From Mesocentrotus franciscanus (taxonomy: Eukaryota; Echinodermata; Echinoidea; Camarodonta; Strongylocentrotidae), in the NCBI GenBank assembly GCA_037976565.1, contig CP137675.1, positions 1,621,323 to 1,685,322 on the forward strand: a DNA stretch of 64,000 nucleotides. Reading direction: 5' to 3'. The position numbers and the translations under genes are program-made. The notes below the pieces were generated by a model. It worked only from the letters and a program-made list of their open reading frames with translations, ran no database searches and was not told the DNA's origin. The stretch's first letter is position 1. The number at the start of each line of letters is the position of its first letter. Of the stretch, positions 47,401 through 58,936 are shown piece by piece.

Positions 47401-50400
47401 TGTACGTATGTCAATGCTACTCTAACATGTTCAGATGTGGTCTGGTGACTTGGAGAAACCTTCAAAATATACAGTCTTCCTTCGAAGCCCATTCAATTAC
47501 AGCATTTTTATTTGGCATATTACTTCATTATCACAAAAATCCTTCTTTTGAGGTAGACCGAGCAGTAGGCAAGCTGCTCTCCTAGTAGCTGGAGGATGTA
47601 GCCGATATGAGTGAGACCTTAGATATTAAGATTTGGTGTTTTAAGCTTTTGAATATTAATGATTACAGCTTCATGAACCCTGTAAATGACTTTTGTTTGT
47701 TTTTATTTTTGTTGTTGAGTAGATCGAGCTGGAGGTAAGCTGTTCTCCCAGCAGTTTGAGGATGCAGCCGATCGCCTGGAGGAGTTTGTGGTTGCCATGG
47801 AGAAGGAGGTCAAGCTCCGGAAGCAGCTGGTGGATCTCCTGGAGAAGAGCGAGATCTACTTCGATGCTCAGATGGGAGAAGCAAGGATTGTTGCAAACGT
47901 AAGTCTCACAATACAGTGTTGAATGTTGAATGTTTAAATAAGTCTAAACATGAACAGGGAATTTTGAATAACTCTTCATCATTAAAAGACACGTGTCTAG
48001 TAAGAAAATCTATGGTCAACATTAGTTTATTTGCCTGTTTGGGAAATCATGTGATGTGTCTGGTCATATCTTTTTATTTTTCTTAATTTTATTGTTTATT
48101 GTCTTTTTAAGAGAATTGGGTAGTTTTTGTGTTAGCAATTGGTTAAATTCAAGAACATACCTTTTAATGTTATGAAAAAGTTAGATGGTAGAGAGATTAA
48201 GGTGTGATTTACAGGACACGACAGGGCAAGTTTGCATTAATAAAAAGTAATGTACTCTGATGTTTCATCTCATAGTGTACTAAAGCAAACGCATTGGGCA
48301 CCTCCCGTTTAGATGAATGTCATTGAATCTTCTCCTTACCAGGCATACAAGAATTTTGGTACCCGAGTGACGAGCTTGAAGAAGAGGTTGGATGACTACA
48401 AGAAGGTTCTACCTGAGATCGACATGAGTCCTTTACCGTCCCCTTCATCAGATGCTCCTTCACCGGGTAAGGGTCAATGCTGTTGAACTTAAACAAAGCT
48501 TAAAGAGAAGGTTGAGTTCTGGGGAGAGGTGAAAAATAATTTGTGAGCGTTTTCATTGTTATTATTCAAGTATGGAAGAAAATCAGAGAAAAAATGCTCC
48601 CTGAAAAGCATGGCTCTTCAAATGCCTTCATATTCTAAAATATGACATGTAACGGCTTAAAAATGAGGACCACATTTTTATGCCACAAGTTTGTGTAGTC
48701 CCATATACATCTTTCTGTGTACAGTGCTTGTTACTTTTACCAAACACGGCCAAATTTCTTATCAAGAACTCAACTTTATTTTTAAACAAAGCTTAATTGC
48801 TTACAGTTTTGAATGAATACCTACTTATCAACAGCCATACATGTTTGATTTTAAAGCAGTTTAGTGTCACCATTTAGTGACGTTTTATTATTTGCTTTTG
48901 ATCCAGAATGCTCTGAATTACAAATTGTACATAAGCGGAAAGTGCAAAATTGGCTGGAAAATTTGAGTTCATTTGCAGTAGTGATTTAATCAAAAATAAT
49001 CATTGAAGTCACTGAATTGACAATGCATTGTCAATTTCTTGCAATTGTTTGCTTCCTGTTTGATTAATGCCCTTTAAAAGAATTAAGCTATGATAGAGTA
49101 GAAAATGCAAAAGATTGTTGCCAATTTGATGAGGAAAAGTGGATTTATTCAGACCTTTAGAAAACCTTGAAGTGCTGTAGGTTCTCTCAACCTCTTTCAT
49201 AGAATGTTAAGTTTCTAAAGAGGTGACCTCAGGTCAGAGCCCGGTTTCATAAAACTTATTATCAATAACAATTTACAATAACTGTTATAAGCTACTGAAA
49301 TCATGGCATTTGATTGGCTGAAAGCAAATTTGTAATAGAAATTTAACATTTGTTTTATTGATAACAAGTTTTATGAAATAGGGCCCAGAACAGGCCAAGG
49401 AAGCTAACTTTGTTCATTTCTGCCTATGTGACTCTCCTGCCTGGCTGGTATCTTATCACTATGTGATATTGTAATGACTAATTCTTTCTCTGGTGGTTTG
49501 TCCTTTCAGGTGATACCCCTCCCCAAGAGCAAGATGGCGTGAACAGAGATTTAGAAGATATGGAACTCTCTGACACAGATGAAGGAGGAAAAATTATAGG
49601 TGAGGATTTACTCCCAAATTTAGAGGTGGCATTCTGAGAAAATTAAATTTTCTTAATTTAAGTGAAGTGATTTTGATTGTTGTAACAAATTTACCATTGC
49701 AAGTTTTCATTAGGAATTGTTTTCTTCTTCAAATGTCTTTTGAACACAAAGCCACCTTTGTGGAGTCAATAAATAATGTCAAGCCTGAAGTTTAGATTTG
49801 TTATGGCAAATAAAGTATTTGTCTATAAGATAAACATGTCACACTATTTGTCTGAAAGAACAGCTTCTTTGAAATTCTTCTGAATAGTAGAATCTTTTAG
49901 GTAATTAATATATAAGAAGGCCTAAGAAAAGCCATTAAATATAATATATGATAATAATTGTTATCCCCTCACCGACGAAGTCGGAGGGGATATAAACGCC
50001 GCCGTCCGTCCTTCCGTCCGTCCGTTCGTAACAAATTTGGTTTCCGATCGATAACTTCAGTAATGTTTGACAGATTTTAATGAAGTTTGATATGAAGGTA
50101 CATGGTATCAAATTACAGGCTAAGTTCGATTTCGGAGTATGTAGGTCAAAGGTCATAGCTCATTAAATATGCAAAATAATACAAATCAGGTTTCCGATCG
50201 ATAACTTTAGTAATGTTTGACGGATTTTAATGAAATTTGATATGAAGGTACATGGTATCAAAACACAGCCTAAGTTCAATTTCCGAGTATGTAGGTCATA
50301 GGTCATAGCTCATTAAATATGCGAATCTGGTTTCTGTTCGATATCTTTAGTAATGTTTGACAGATTTTAATAAAATTTGATATGAAGGTACATGGTATCA

Positions 50401-53400
50401 AAACACAGCCTAAGTTTGTTTTCGGAGTATGAAGGTCAAAGGTCATAGCTCATTAAATGTGCGAATCTGGTTTCCGTTCGATAACATTAGTAATGTTTGA
50501 CAGATTTTAATCAAATTTGATATGAAGGTACATGGTATCAAAACACAGCCTAAGTTCAATTTCCGAGTATTTAGGTCAAAGGTCATAGCTCATTTAATTT
50601 GCGAATCTGGTTTCTGTTCGATAACTTCGGTAATGTTTGACGGATTTTAATGAAATATTATATGAAGGTACATGGTATCAAAACACAGCCTAAGTTCGAT
50701 TTTGGAGTATGTAGGTCGAAGGTCATAGCTCATTAAATATGCGAAACTGGTTTCCGTTCGATAAGTTTAGTAATGTTTGACGGATTTCAATGAAATTTGG
50801 TGTGAAGGTTCATGGTATCAAAACACAGCCTAAGTTCGATTTCAGAGTATGTAGGTCAGAGGTGAAAGATCATAGCTCATTAAATATGCAAAAAAACCTA
50901 ATTATATATGTGAAAATGTGGTTTATAACTTCCTTGCCTAGTAATATAATAGTATAGTCTAATGGAGGTAACTTGTTCTTACGTATATAGGCCATTTGTA
51001 CCCTGCGAGGGGATGCTACGCTTTGCGTTGACTTGTTTTGATATTGTTACTCACTTACTCTGCAATTATGTTAAAGGCATTGTTTAACAATGTTAAATCT
51101 GAGATGCATGGCCCTACGTGTTATCAGTGCCTGTGATATGGTGTAATATTGAAGCCCTGAAAAAAAATCGTGCTTCAAAATGATCAAGAAGTGCCTCAAA
51201 AAAATAAAAATCTTTGAGTGACCGGTTTTACCATACTCGTTTTCCCCAATAGACTGTAGTGTTATGAAAACCGTTAGGAAAACGCAAAATTTGGTTTCGA
51301 TTTCCAATCATAAATATCTTGATAATCAGACAGGCGATCGGCTTGTAAAAGTCATGGGGTTCCTGACTGACCTAAAGGTTTATAATTATCATTGCAGCAT
51401 GAGCAAAATCCAGGATTTTGTTTCAGAATCTGAGACAAAGTTACCGGATCCCTTTAATGTTGCTTCTTTTCTTTTTTGGTGGAAATTATGGTTAACTAGT
51501 GTTAGTGTCCCTGTCTGTGAACAAGTTGCATTACGGATTACAACACAATGTCTTTGTCTAGTAGACTTCATTTCTTAACCCATTGGAACTAAACCAGAGA
51601 TAACTCAGGCCTTGGTGTATGAAAAATGAATATATGACCTAAATCATTTCATATTCAACCAAGGTGGTCCACAAACAAAAATGTCATCATGTAAAATTAA
51701 AATGGGAAGAAGTATGAACTTATAAATGTGAAGCACAAAGTCCCTTGTGGTCAGGCTCCAGGGCTTGTTTAAGGGCTCTAAGGTTTTTAGATACACTCTG
51801 ATGTAATCTGAGCCACAGTTTGAAGCATTTTCAAAAATATTTTGTGACTAATATGTCATAAAAGTTTTTTTGGTTGAAAATGAATATTAACGTGTTGCTG
51901 ATTTTCAAACCTGTACAATCAAAATTCAACCTTGTAGTTGATTTCTAATCTGTACAATCAAAATTCAACCTTGTAGCTGATTTCCAACCTGTACAATCAA
52001 AATTCAACCTTGTAGCTGATTTCTAATCTGTACAATCAAAATTCAACTTTGTAGCTGATTTCCAACCTGTACAATGACAATTCAACCTTGGAGCTGATTT
52101 CTAACCTGTACAATCAAACTTAAACCTTGTAGCTGATTTCTAACCTGTACAATCAAAATTCAACCTTGTAGCTGATTTCCAACCTGTACAATCAAAATTA
52201 AACCTTGTAGCTGATTTCTAACCTGTACAATGACAATTCAACCTTGTAGCTGATTTCCAACCTGTACAATGACAATTCAACCTTGTAGCTGATTTCTAAC
52301 CTGTACAATCAAAATTCAACCTTGTAGCTGATTTCTAACCTGTACAATCAAAATTCAACCTTGTAGCTGATTTCTAACCTGTACAATCAAAATTCAACCT
52401 TGTAGCTGATTTCTAACCTGTACAATCAAAATTCAACCTTGTAGCTGATTTCTAACCTGTACAACCAAAATTCAACCTTGTAGCTGATTTCTGACCTGTA
52501 CAATCAAAATTCAACCTTGTAGCTGATTTCTAACCTGTACAATCAAAATTCAACCTTGTAGCTAATTTCTAACCTGTACAATCAAAATTCAACCTTGTAG
52601 CTGATTTCCAACCTGTACAATGACAATTCAACCTTGTAGCTGATTTCTAACCTGTACAATCAAAATTCAACCTTGTAGCTGATTTCCAACCTGTACAATC
52701 AAAATTCAATTTTGTAGCTGATTTCCAACCTGTACAATGACAATTCAACCTTGTAGCTGATTTCTAACCTGTACAATCAAAATTCAACTTTGTAGCTGAT
52801 TTCTAACCTGTACAGTCAAAATTCAACCTTGTAGCTGATTTCTAACCTGTACAATCAAAATTCAACTTTGTAGCTGATTTCCAACCTGTACAATGACAAT
52901 TCAACCTTGTAGCTGATTTCCAACCTGTACAATCAAAATTAAACCTTGTAGCTGATTTCTAACCTGTACAATCAAAATTCAACTTTGTAGCTGATTTCCA
53001 ACCTGTACAATCAAAATTCAACTTTGTAGCTGATTTCTAACCTGTACAATCAAAATTCAACCTTGTAGCTGATTTCCAACCTGTACAATCAAATTTCAAA
53101 CCTGTCATGGTTACAAGTTTAAACCCCTTGTTGACCACACTGTTTGCAACAGATCAATTCATGTACCCTGTATATTGGCGTTTCTCTGGCATTCATGATT
53201 TTGTGTTTTTTTTCCAGCTGCTGTGCCTGCCAAATCATCAAGACCCTCAAAGGCTGGGAAGAGGCGTCGCAAAAGTAAGTAGAACAAAAATGTAACGTCA
53301 CAATTCAATTGCTTCTACAGTCAAACCTGCTTTGATGACCCCCATGTATAGAAAGACCACCTGTCTACATAGACCATATTTTTTTGTTATCCCTTGAAAA

Positions 53401-56400
53401 TGGTTTCTCATTGAAACATGTACTAAAGGAACCTTTACATAGAGACCACCTGCCTATAATGACCACTTTTCTTGTTTCCCTTGTGTGGTCTTTATAGACG
53501 GGTTTCACTGTATTTTGAAAATGATAATTACAAACTTTTCAACCCTGTTGAATTGACAATCTAAAAGTCAAAAGTATTAAGGGCAGTAGCGAGGGAGTCG
53601 ATTTTTTTCAATGGAATATGTAGTTCTTTGGAAGCTATTTAATCTTGTAAACGTGTTTGGGCATCTTTTCCATAGAGACCCTATACAAATGGTGAAATGT
53701 TGATAAAAAGTAAACATTATTTAGCTTCACCTGTTATATAGTTTATTGATGTCCTCTCTGTATATTACTCTACCCACAGGTGCAGATTCAAAGTCTAAGA
53801 AGAGATCCTTATCCAAAACTGATAGGTCCGGGCAGAAAATCTCTGTCATTGCAAGCACTCCTAACTTTCCAAATGCTACAACATCTCAGGGGGAGAAGAT
53901 ACAGTCAATCTCTCCAAATGTACCAGCCCATTCTTCCTACGCAAGCCCTTTTGACTTCCCTTCTTCAAGGCATAGTAGTGGATTGGTAACGACCACAGGA
54001 ACCACACCTGTTTACACCCCGAGCATGACCACTGGTTTTACACCGCAGGCGAGTGTAGCGTATACTCCTGCAAGTTCAGCAGTTTATGATCCTGCTGCTG
54101 CAGCTACGACATACAGTGCAGCCTCGGCGGTTTATAATCCAACTGCAGTAACGACCACGTACAGTTCTACAGCTGCACCTTACACTCCTGCTGTAACAAC
54201 CCCTTACGATCCAGCATCATCAGTTGCCTATACTCCTTCTGTTGCATCAGTGCCAAGTGCATATGTTCCGGGTGCTTCCCCTGCTGTGTCGGCATACTCT
54301 CCTACAGGAGCAACGGCAGCACCAGTTTATACTCCAACGGTTGCAGGGTATACCCCAACTGTTTCTTCAGGGACACAGGCTTATATACCACCTCCCCCTG
54401 CTACAGTATCACCGGTGTATGCAGCGACAGCTCCTGCAGCAAGTCCTGCGTATACCCAAACAGCTGCAGTTCCTGCGCAAGTATATACACCTGTTGGGTC
54501 ACCAGTATCACCAGCATATACCCCAATAGCCTCTACAGTAACTACTGCTTACGCAGTGACCACACCATCAGTAACACCGTCCTATCCACCTCCTCCTGTT
54601 TCTGCAATATCCTCTGTCTACACACCAGAGCCTTCACCTGCTTATACTCCAACAGTCTCTCAGACATATAACCAAGCAGTATCAACAGCAACATATGACC
54701 CAGCAAGCTCTGTGTCATACAACCCTAATGATGCCACAGGTTACAATCCATCAACAGTATCATCATACAATCCTGTAAATGCGTCATACAACCCACCAGC
54801 ACCTGCATCAGTTCCTTCATATATTCCTCCAGTGGCATCAACCTACGAACCGACACTTGCAGCTACGTACACTCCTTCATACAACCCTCCTCCTCCTGTA
54901 AGCAGCACACAATCATCTTATGAACAGTCATATTCGAATACATACACAAACAATTCTGATGAGGGTGATACCTATGATCCTCCACAATCACAGTATGGTT
55001 TCAACAATGTGCAGAAGCCTCTGCCTTCCAGAGACTTTGAATATCCAACCCCACAAGCAAGGGACTCTGAAGTCACACGCTCGGGCACACCCCTCAGAGA
55101 TGAACATTTACAAATGGAAGAACCCTCATCCTCCGAGCTACCTGCAGATAACCCATATTACGCTTCCCAAATGCCTCCAGGAGGGTCTCTGTATAGAAAC
55201 GCTGTTCCACAACAGAATGTAGCACCCGTCATGCCAGCCAATCCAATGCAGTTCTTGACAAAGTTGATCAGTAGTCGAATTGTACCAGCAGACTCTGGTA
55301 AATCCACAGACCTCTTGAGTACCCTGAGCAGTCTCTCAGGAACACAGAGGAATGTTGTGGAGCTTCAACAAAGAGAGTCTCCACCACCACCACCTCCTCC
55401 CCCTGTCCGTAAACTTCCTCCCAAGCTGTTAGACGATGAAAGGACAGGTGGAAAACGTGTAACTTCTACAAATGCTTTCAGCAGAAGTAGGGAGAATCAG
55501 GACAGACGTGAAGAGGTGGAAGAAGAAGAAGAGGATAACAATGAATATTTGACTCTTGAAGAAAAATCTAAACTTAAAAAAGCCAATCAATCTTTTGGTA
55601 TTGGTCAACTAATGTTTCAACTAGCTGAGAAAGAGCCAGAGGAGGAAAAAGAAGCAGAGGAAGGAGTGGAAGATTTTGATTTTCCCTTGGCAAAGGACAA
55701 AGATGAGAGATTTTCTGAAACTCTTCAAGAGGATGAACCTGAGCGTAATGCTGATGACTATTCTAAGCCAGTTCCTGCACAACAGCTCGCAAGAAAGGCA
55801 GGGAGCGCCCCTCTAGCTCCATGGATGCCTCAACATAATGTGACACCCCAAAAGCCTATTCTTCTTACCAAACCAGGGATACCTTTGTCTGTATCACCTC
55901 CACCACCACCTCCCCCACCACCACCTTCATCTTCAGCTGTGCCATCAAGTCCTGCAACCAATTCAGGGGTGGTTCCACCAGTTCCACTTGCTGCAATGCT
56001 GCTGCCTCCACCACCCCCTGTGACTGAAGATCTGCCGCCGCCACCTCCTCCACCTCAAGTTTCAGCACCAGCTCCACCTGTTGTGCAAGCTCCAACTGCA
56101 CCCAAACCTGCAGCTAATGTGCCTGCAGCCGTGCCACCTCGAAGGATTGTTGCAAAGATGGATCAAGGACCTAACGTACAAGCCCAATCAATAAAAACCA
56201 TTAATCATGCTAATGTCCAAAGACAATCATCCGTAGGACAACCTATTACAATCGTTCGTCAGCTTTCAGACCCTTCTCCAAGTCCTCCTGCCCAGCCCAT
56301 AAGATCAATCATACATGATCGCTCGCCAAATTTTCAGAGGATTGCTGTGGTGGGCCAGAACACAAGGAACCAAGTCTATGAGGAACCGAGGCCTGTCCCT

Positions 56401-57465
56401 GTACTTGGACAATCTCCAAGGATACGAGGTCCATTTCCAGGACCTCCTCCTGGACCCCCTCCACCAACCGCCAGACAGTTGTCAGGATCAGGCATAAGAG
56501 CGCCTGGACCCCCACCTGGTCCACCACCAGTCAGTGCCAAGAGAATGTCAAGTCAAGAGTCCACTACTTCTGCATTTGATGAACAGCAAGATACTCCTAC
56601 AAGCCCTGAACCTTCCAAGAGTTTTGATTCGATGCCAGTAAGTCATATACCTAGTTTAGTATCACCCACAACTCTTACCCCTTTGAAGCGGGTGAATTCC
56701 ATACCAGAAACCTCATCACCATACCCAGAGGTTGCTGAAGTGAAACCTCTAAGATCTATTCTCAAACGACGCAAATCTACTCCTAATCCTGAGACACCAC
56801 CTCTAGATGACGATTACCTTGACGATTCACAGATACCTGTCTTAGGTGCACAGCCTCGTTCATTTCCACAGGACTTTTCCACAGATTCACCAATTCGGGT
56901 TCTAGGTTCTAAGCCACCTGTTTCCCAAATGTTTTCTCAGATGGATGACTTTGGATCGGACTCAAACATATCTGTAGTAGGTGCTGCAGGAGCTGCAGGG
57001 CAACCAGGAAACATCAGCCCAAGGTTCTGCCAAAGACTCCCCTTCCCTAGAGGAGGACCCAGATCACCGGAACATAGATCACCAGGACACAACAGATACA
57101 ACAGAAGCCCAAGTCGCGATCAGGAGCACAATGTAAGGCCCATAATTCAGATGGACTATGGGCATGGTAAGCAGCAGCAAATCGACTATGGCCATGGAAA
57201 GCCAGGTGGGGACCAAGTGATGACCATCCAGACATTGGGTGGTGATCGTCCTGCCTTTCAGGATAAGTACCATCATGATCCTCCAGAATCAAGACATCGA
57301 TATGAGCCTGAACCTATGAGACACTTTGATCGTCAGTATCGCCCCGAGATAAGACCGAGGGGGTATGGCCCCAGACCTCATGGGCAGTTCAGACCAAGCT
57401 TCAGGGGGAGGTCCCCACAATATCGTCCAAGACAGTCGTTTATTATTGATGTTACATATTTGTAA
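38406..57465 (+). CDS. RPRD2: Regulation of nuclear pre-mRNA domain-containing protein 2 (RPRD2-like), complete CDS, 10 coding exons
   Basis: RPRD proteins bind the phosphorylated RNA polymerase II C-terminal domain through an N-terminal CID and act in transcription in the nucleus. Coding exons: 38406-38562 (exon begins 38385), 39365-39497, 41685-41797, 45679-45737, 46734-46860, 47723-47898, 48343-48466, 49510-49599, 53218-53274, 53780-57465: 4722 nt, 1573 residues, against about 1460 in vertebrates. The CID spans about residues 8-135 with the family signature YLANDVIQNSKRKG (64-77) and LFKIWGERSIY. A helical region follows, ending with AYKNFGTRVTSLKKRL (from 256). Next come PSPSSDAPSP and the acidic motif LEDMELSDTDEGGKII (exon 8), which closely matches vertebrate RPRD2 and separates it from RPRD1A/B. 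All introns are GT-AG. The start ATG is the first in its exon; no upstream frame continues it. A weak alternative exists at the 3' end: GTAAGT at 57463 could splice to an acceptor ending at 57719. Confidence 0.92.
38812..39178. mobile_element. MITE with CAGAGCTGCCAAC ends and 6-bp duplication
   Basis: CAGAGCTGCCAAC is inverted as GTTGGCAGCTCTG. CTTGTT lies directly outside both ends (38806-38811, 39179-39184). Same family as 15700-15869. CAGAG-type ends recall hAT elements, but a 6-bp duplication is short for that group. Lies in RPRD2 intron 1 (counted from the start exon). Confidence 0.87.
40012..40393. mobile_element. 380-bp foldback element in an RPRD2 intron
   Basis: Arms of about 180 bp: GAACTCAGTGTTATATTGCT pairs with AGCAATATAACACTGAGTTC around a loop near 40187-40203. 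Symmetry runs out to ATAGAGTA/TACTCTAT with moderate divergence. Target duplication not evident. Confidence 0.85.
41090..41616. mobile_element. Inverted copy of the 17.5-kb TTAA element (uninterrupted)
   Basis: The left end AGATACTGTGTCCC follows TTAA (41086-41089); the right end is GCAAATGGGACATAGT, where TTAA has been lost. It aligns in reverse to 17560-18692 without the nested MITE and preserves the empty site CACTCAATAGTGTCTG (in reverse). Confidence 0.88.
42547..42672 (+). repeat. 21-bp minisatellite, six units, in an RPRD2 intron
   Basis: GGTCTTAGATGGTGCCTTTAC starts at 42547, 42568, 42589, 42610, 42631 and 42652. The inner units are identical; the first and last have ATAGTG or ATACTG changes. 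Confidence 0.95.
43226..44324. mobile_element. MITE with AGGGAAAGT ends, interrupted by another element
   Basis: AGGGAAAGTTCGCC and the inverse of AGGGAAAGTACACC end this element, with TTAA after the right end (44325-44328). The host sequence is split by 43636-44194. Confidence 0.8.
43636..44194. mobile_element. Nested TTAA element with a long central palindrome
   Basis: The ends AGCCCAAGTCCACTCC and the inverse of AGTACAAGTCCACTCC are flanked by TTAA (43632-43635, 44195-44198). The centre holds a near-perfect palindrome of about 180 bp around 43922 (CTATTTCATTCACCTGATAA and its inverse). A fragment with the same AAGTCCACTCC end lies near 21968. Confidence 0.88.
47557..47612 (+). pseudogene. 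Decayed partial duplicate of RPRD2 exon 6
   Basis: After GTAG, the sequence ACCGAGCAGTAGGCAAGCTG and the following bases match the first ~55 bases of exon 6 (47723 onward, ATCGAGCTGGAGGTAAGCTG), including GAGGATG.AGCCGAT. It carries tandem in-frame stops (TAGTAG) where the real exon has CAGCAG, and the match stops abruptly near ATGAGTGAG. The acceptor AG is kept. It lies about 110 bp upstream of the real exon. Confidence 0.8.
48504..48768. mobile_element. Truncated copy of the 59-kb TTAA MITE
   Basis: Begins after TTAA (48500-48503) with AGAGAAGGTTGAGTTCTGGG. It runs in reverse along 59314-59050 (AAGCATGGCTCTTCAAATGC, CCCATATACATCTTTCTGTG) and stops after ATTTCTTATCA. Confidence 0.85.
49238..49386. 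mobile_element. Short MITE with GCCCGGTTTCATAAAAC ends
   Basis: GCCCGGTTTCATAAAACTT is inverted as AAGTTTTATGAAATAGGGC. Same family as 10849-10979. Confidence 0.85.
49966..51016 (+). repeat. Six-unit repeat array (140-150 bp) with AGGTCA pairs in an RPRD2 intron
   Basis: The left edge has a CCCCTC...GAGGGG hairpin and GTCCGTCCGTCC run. Units start (GGTTTCYGWTCGATA) at 50039, 50189, 50329, 50469, 50609 and 50749. The right edge is GCGAGGGGATGCTACGC. The unit sequence differs from the 2.8/8.1-kb arrays, but each unit again carries an AGGTCA pair, perfect at 50143-50155, 50293-50305, 50433-50445 and 50573-50585. Confidence 0.92.
51899..53100 (+). repeat. 39-bp minisatellite, about 31 units, in an RPRD2 intron
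   Basis: The unit is TTGTAGCTGATTTCTAACCT followed by GTACAATCAAAATTCAACC. Two recurring sub-variants (CTAACC or CCAACC; AATCAAAATT or AATGACAATT) are interspersed. It ends about 115 bp before the acceptor of exon 53218. Confidence 0.97.
53318..53510. mobile_element. TA-flanked MITE, CAGTCAAACCTG family
   Basis: CAGTCAAACCTGC at the left and GGGTTTCACTG at the right, with TA at 53316-53317 and 53511-53512. Lies in the last RPRD2 intron. Confidence 0.87.
53780..57465 (+). CDS. RPRD2: RPRD2 last exon: Tyr-x-Pro repeats, polyproline, VLG motifs, RG-rich tail
   Basis: This single 3.7-kb exon encodes residues 346-1573, mostly disordered. In order: a basic Ser/Lys-rich start; residues 424 to about 745 (54010-55000), where 26 of 32 tyrosines are in Y-x-P triplets (YTP, YNP, YDP, YSP); NPMQFLTKLISSRIV and STLSSLSG, resembling the short helical segments of vertebrate RPRD2; an acidic EEEEEDNNEY region; polyproline runs PPPPPPPP; five short [IV]xV[LV]G motifs (56341, 56397, 56837, 56893, 56968); two tandem DYGHGK motifs; and an Arg/Gly/Pro/Tyr-rich tail. 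The Y-x-P tract resembles the Pol II CTD repeat YSPTSPS in composition but not in strict seven-residue spacing. Confidence 0.9.
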
Positions 57466-58740
57466 GTGTATCTTTATCAATGATGTACAGCTATACATTT
57501 ATTGTATTGTAGTTTTTGCCTATGTGCATAAAAGAACATGTATGTTTGAACAGTTTGTCATTTTTACAATCTTTATGACCACACTTAAATACACCATTGC
57601 ATATGACTTAGACAGAAACCCAGGAATAAAAGTCATTTGTACTTTAAGTTTGGTTAACCTAAGTGCAATGTCAACTGTAATAGCCCTATGTTGTATTTTT
57701 TAATTATTTTTCTTTGCAGAAACTGGCTAAGGTCCTTTATGCTCAAAATGCATTGGATTCATACGACAAGCCATACTTTCATTATCATTTGCATCATGAA
57801 AAGATTATTGTTCATATGTTTACAAGTGCGATTTTGACATACACTCTATATGTATACTCCATTCCCCTTCCCTTCTCCTTTTTGTACTTACATGTATGCC
57901 TCCTTTTATATCTTATACATACCATAGATAAAAATTAATTGACAACTCTTGAGTACCGTATGACAGAAATGAACACAGAGTGAAGTTTTATTTCTACTCT
58001 GAAGAAAGGGAGTGAATTTTGCCCACAACATTGGTTTTATATTTTGATCATTGCATTTGCATTAACCAGAATAATGAAAAAGAGATAGAGTTTGTATTGT
58101 AATTATGGAATGTATTTTAATTTTTAATGAATGATTGCAAAGGAGTTAAAGCATTTACAGATTTTTTTTATGAATATCATTCTGAATTTTGATGGTTTCA
58201 TGCAACTTAGAAGAGTATGATACAGGATAGAGTTACATTTTAAAAACTTTTGTTAGGTTTCAAGAGCCCAAATGATAATGAAGACTTCAGCTGATTCTTT
58301 AAATTTTGTAAATAATTATTTTTGTAACATAAGGTACTCTTAGTCATACACTGAGTCTTATTTTGGTGTCATTTTCAATCAGTTTTAGGGTTAGATGTAT
58401 GATATGCTTTTAGATTTGATCTCTGGTCACTTTCTGCATTTGCTTGAGATAAGAATTTTGTAAGATGGCAAGATTTGGAGTTGGGTTAAGAATTTTGGCA
58501 AGATATTGGTAGGTATGTCAAGTGAAAAGGGAAATCAAGGAAACTCTGTCAATTTTTAGTAAGATGGATGAATAAGTTTCCTAGTGTATAAGAATATAGC
58601 ATTGGCAATCTATGATATCTGAACTACTTTCCTACGGAGACTTGGTCCCTGTATTAAAGAACTCGGTAGTCATCTGGTTAAAGGCCATGTTACAATGATA
58701 CCTTTGTGTCACAATAAAGTAGGAAATGCAGTGTGATCTT
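57466..58740 (+). other. RPRD2 3'UTR
   Basis: No coding signal. AATAAA occurs at 57625-57630 and 58713-58718 as candidate polyadenylation signals. The frame at 57714 is AT-rich and has no family resemblance. Confidence 0.5.
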
Positions 58741-58936
58741 GTACATCTTTTTAAAAACAAGTACATGATTTAGTCTAAAGAGTACAGGAATAGGAAAGCT
58801 ATGTTATGGGGCAGCCAGGTGTTACACACTACAATATGTTCAAGTTTGTATTTGCTTTGTGTCTGATTCAGTAAATACAATGTTGTATGATGGGGGGCTG
58901 AAGCTAGGCACTTTGTTTTCAGGAGCTATTATAGAT

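Noticed and set aside
51899..53100. Regularly repeated 39-bp units as a possible CRISPR array
   Set aside because: The units are contiguous with no unique spacers, and the context is a eukaryotic intron. It is a minisatellite.
55865..56101. Minus-strand frame opposite the polyproline tract
   Set aside because: Shadow of the RPRD2 coding exon; its Val/Glu/Leu bias is the complement of Pro-rich codons.
57720..57810. An extra 3' exon of RPRD2 (acceptor TTTCTTTGCAG ending at 57719)
   Set aside because: Splicing from GTAAGT at 57463 is possible, but the added residues are AT-rich and not family-like; the plain stop at 57463-57465 is kept as the call.
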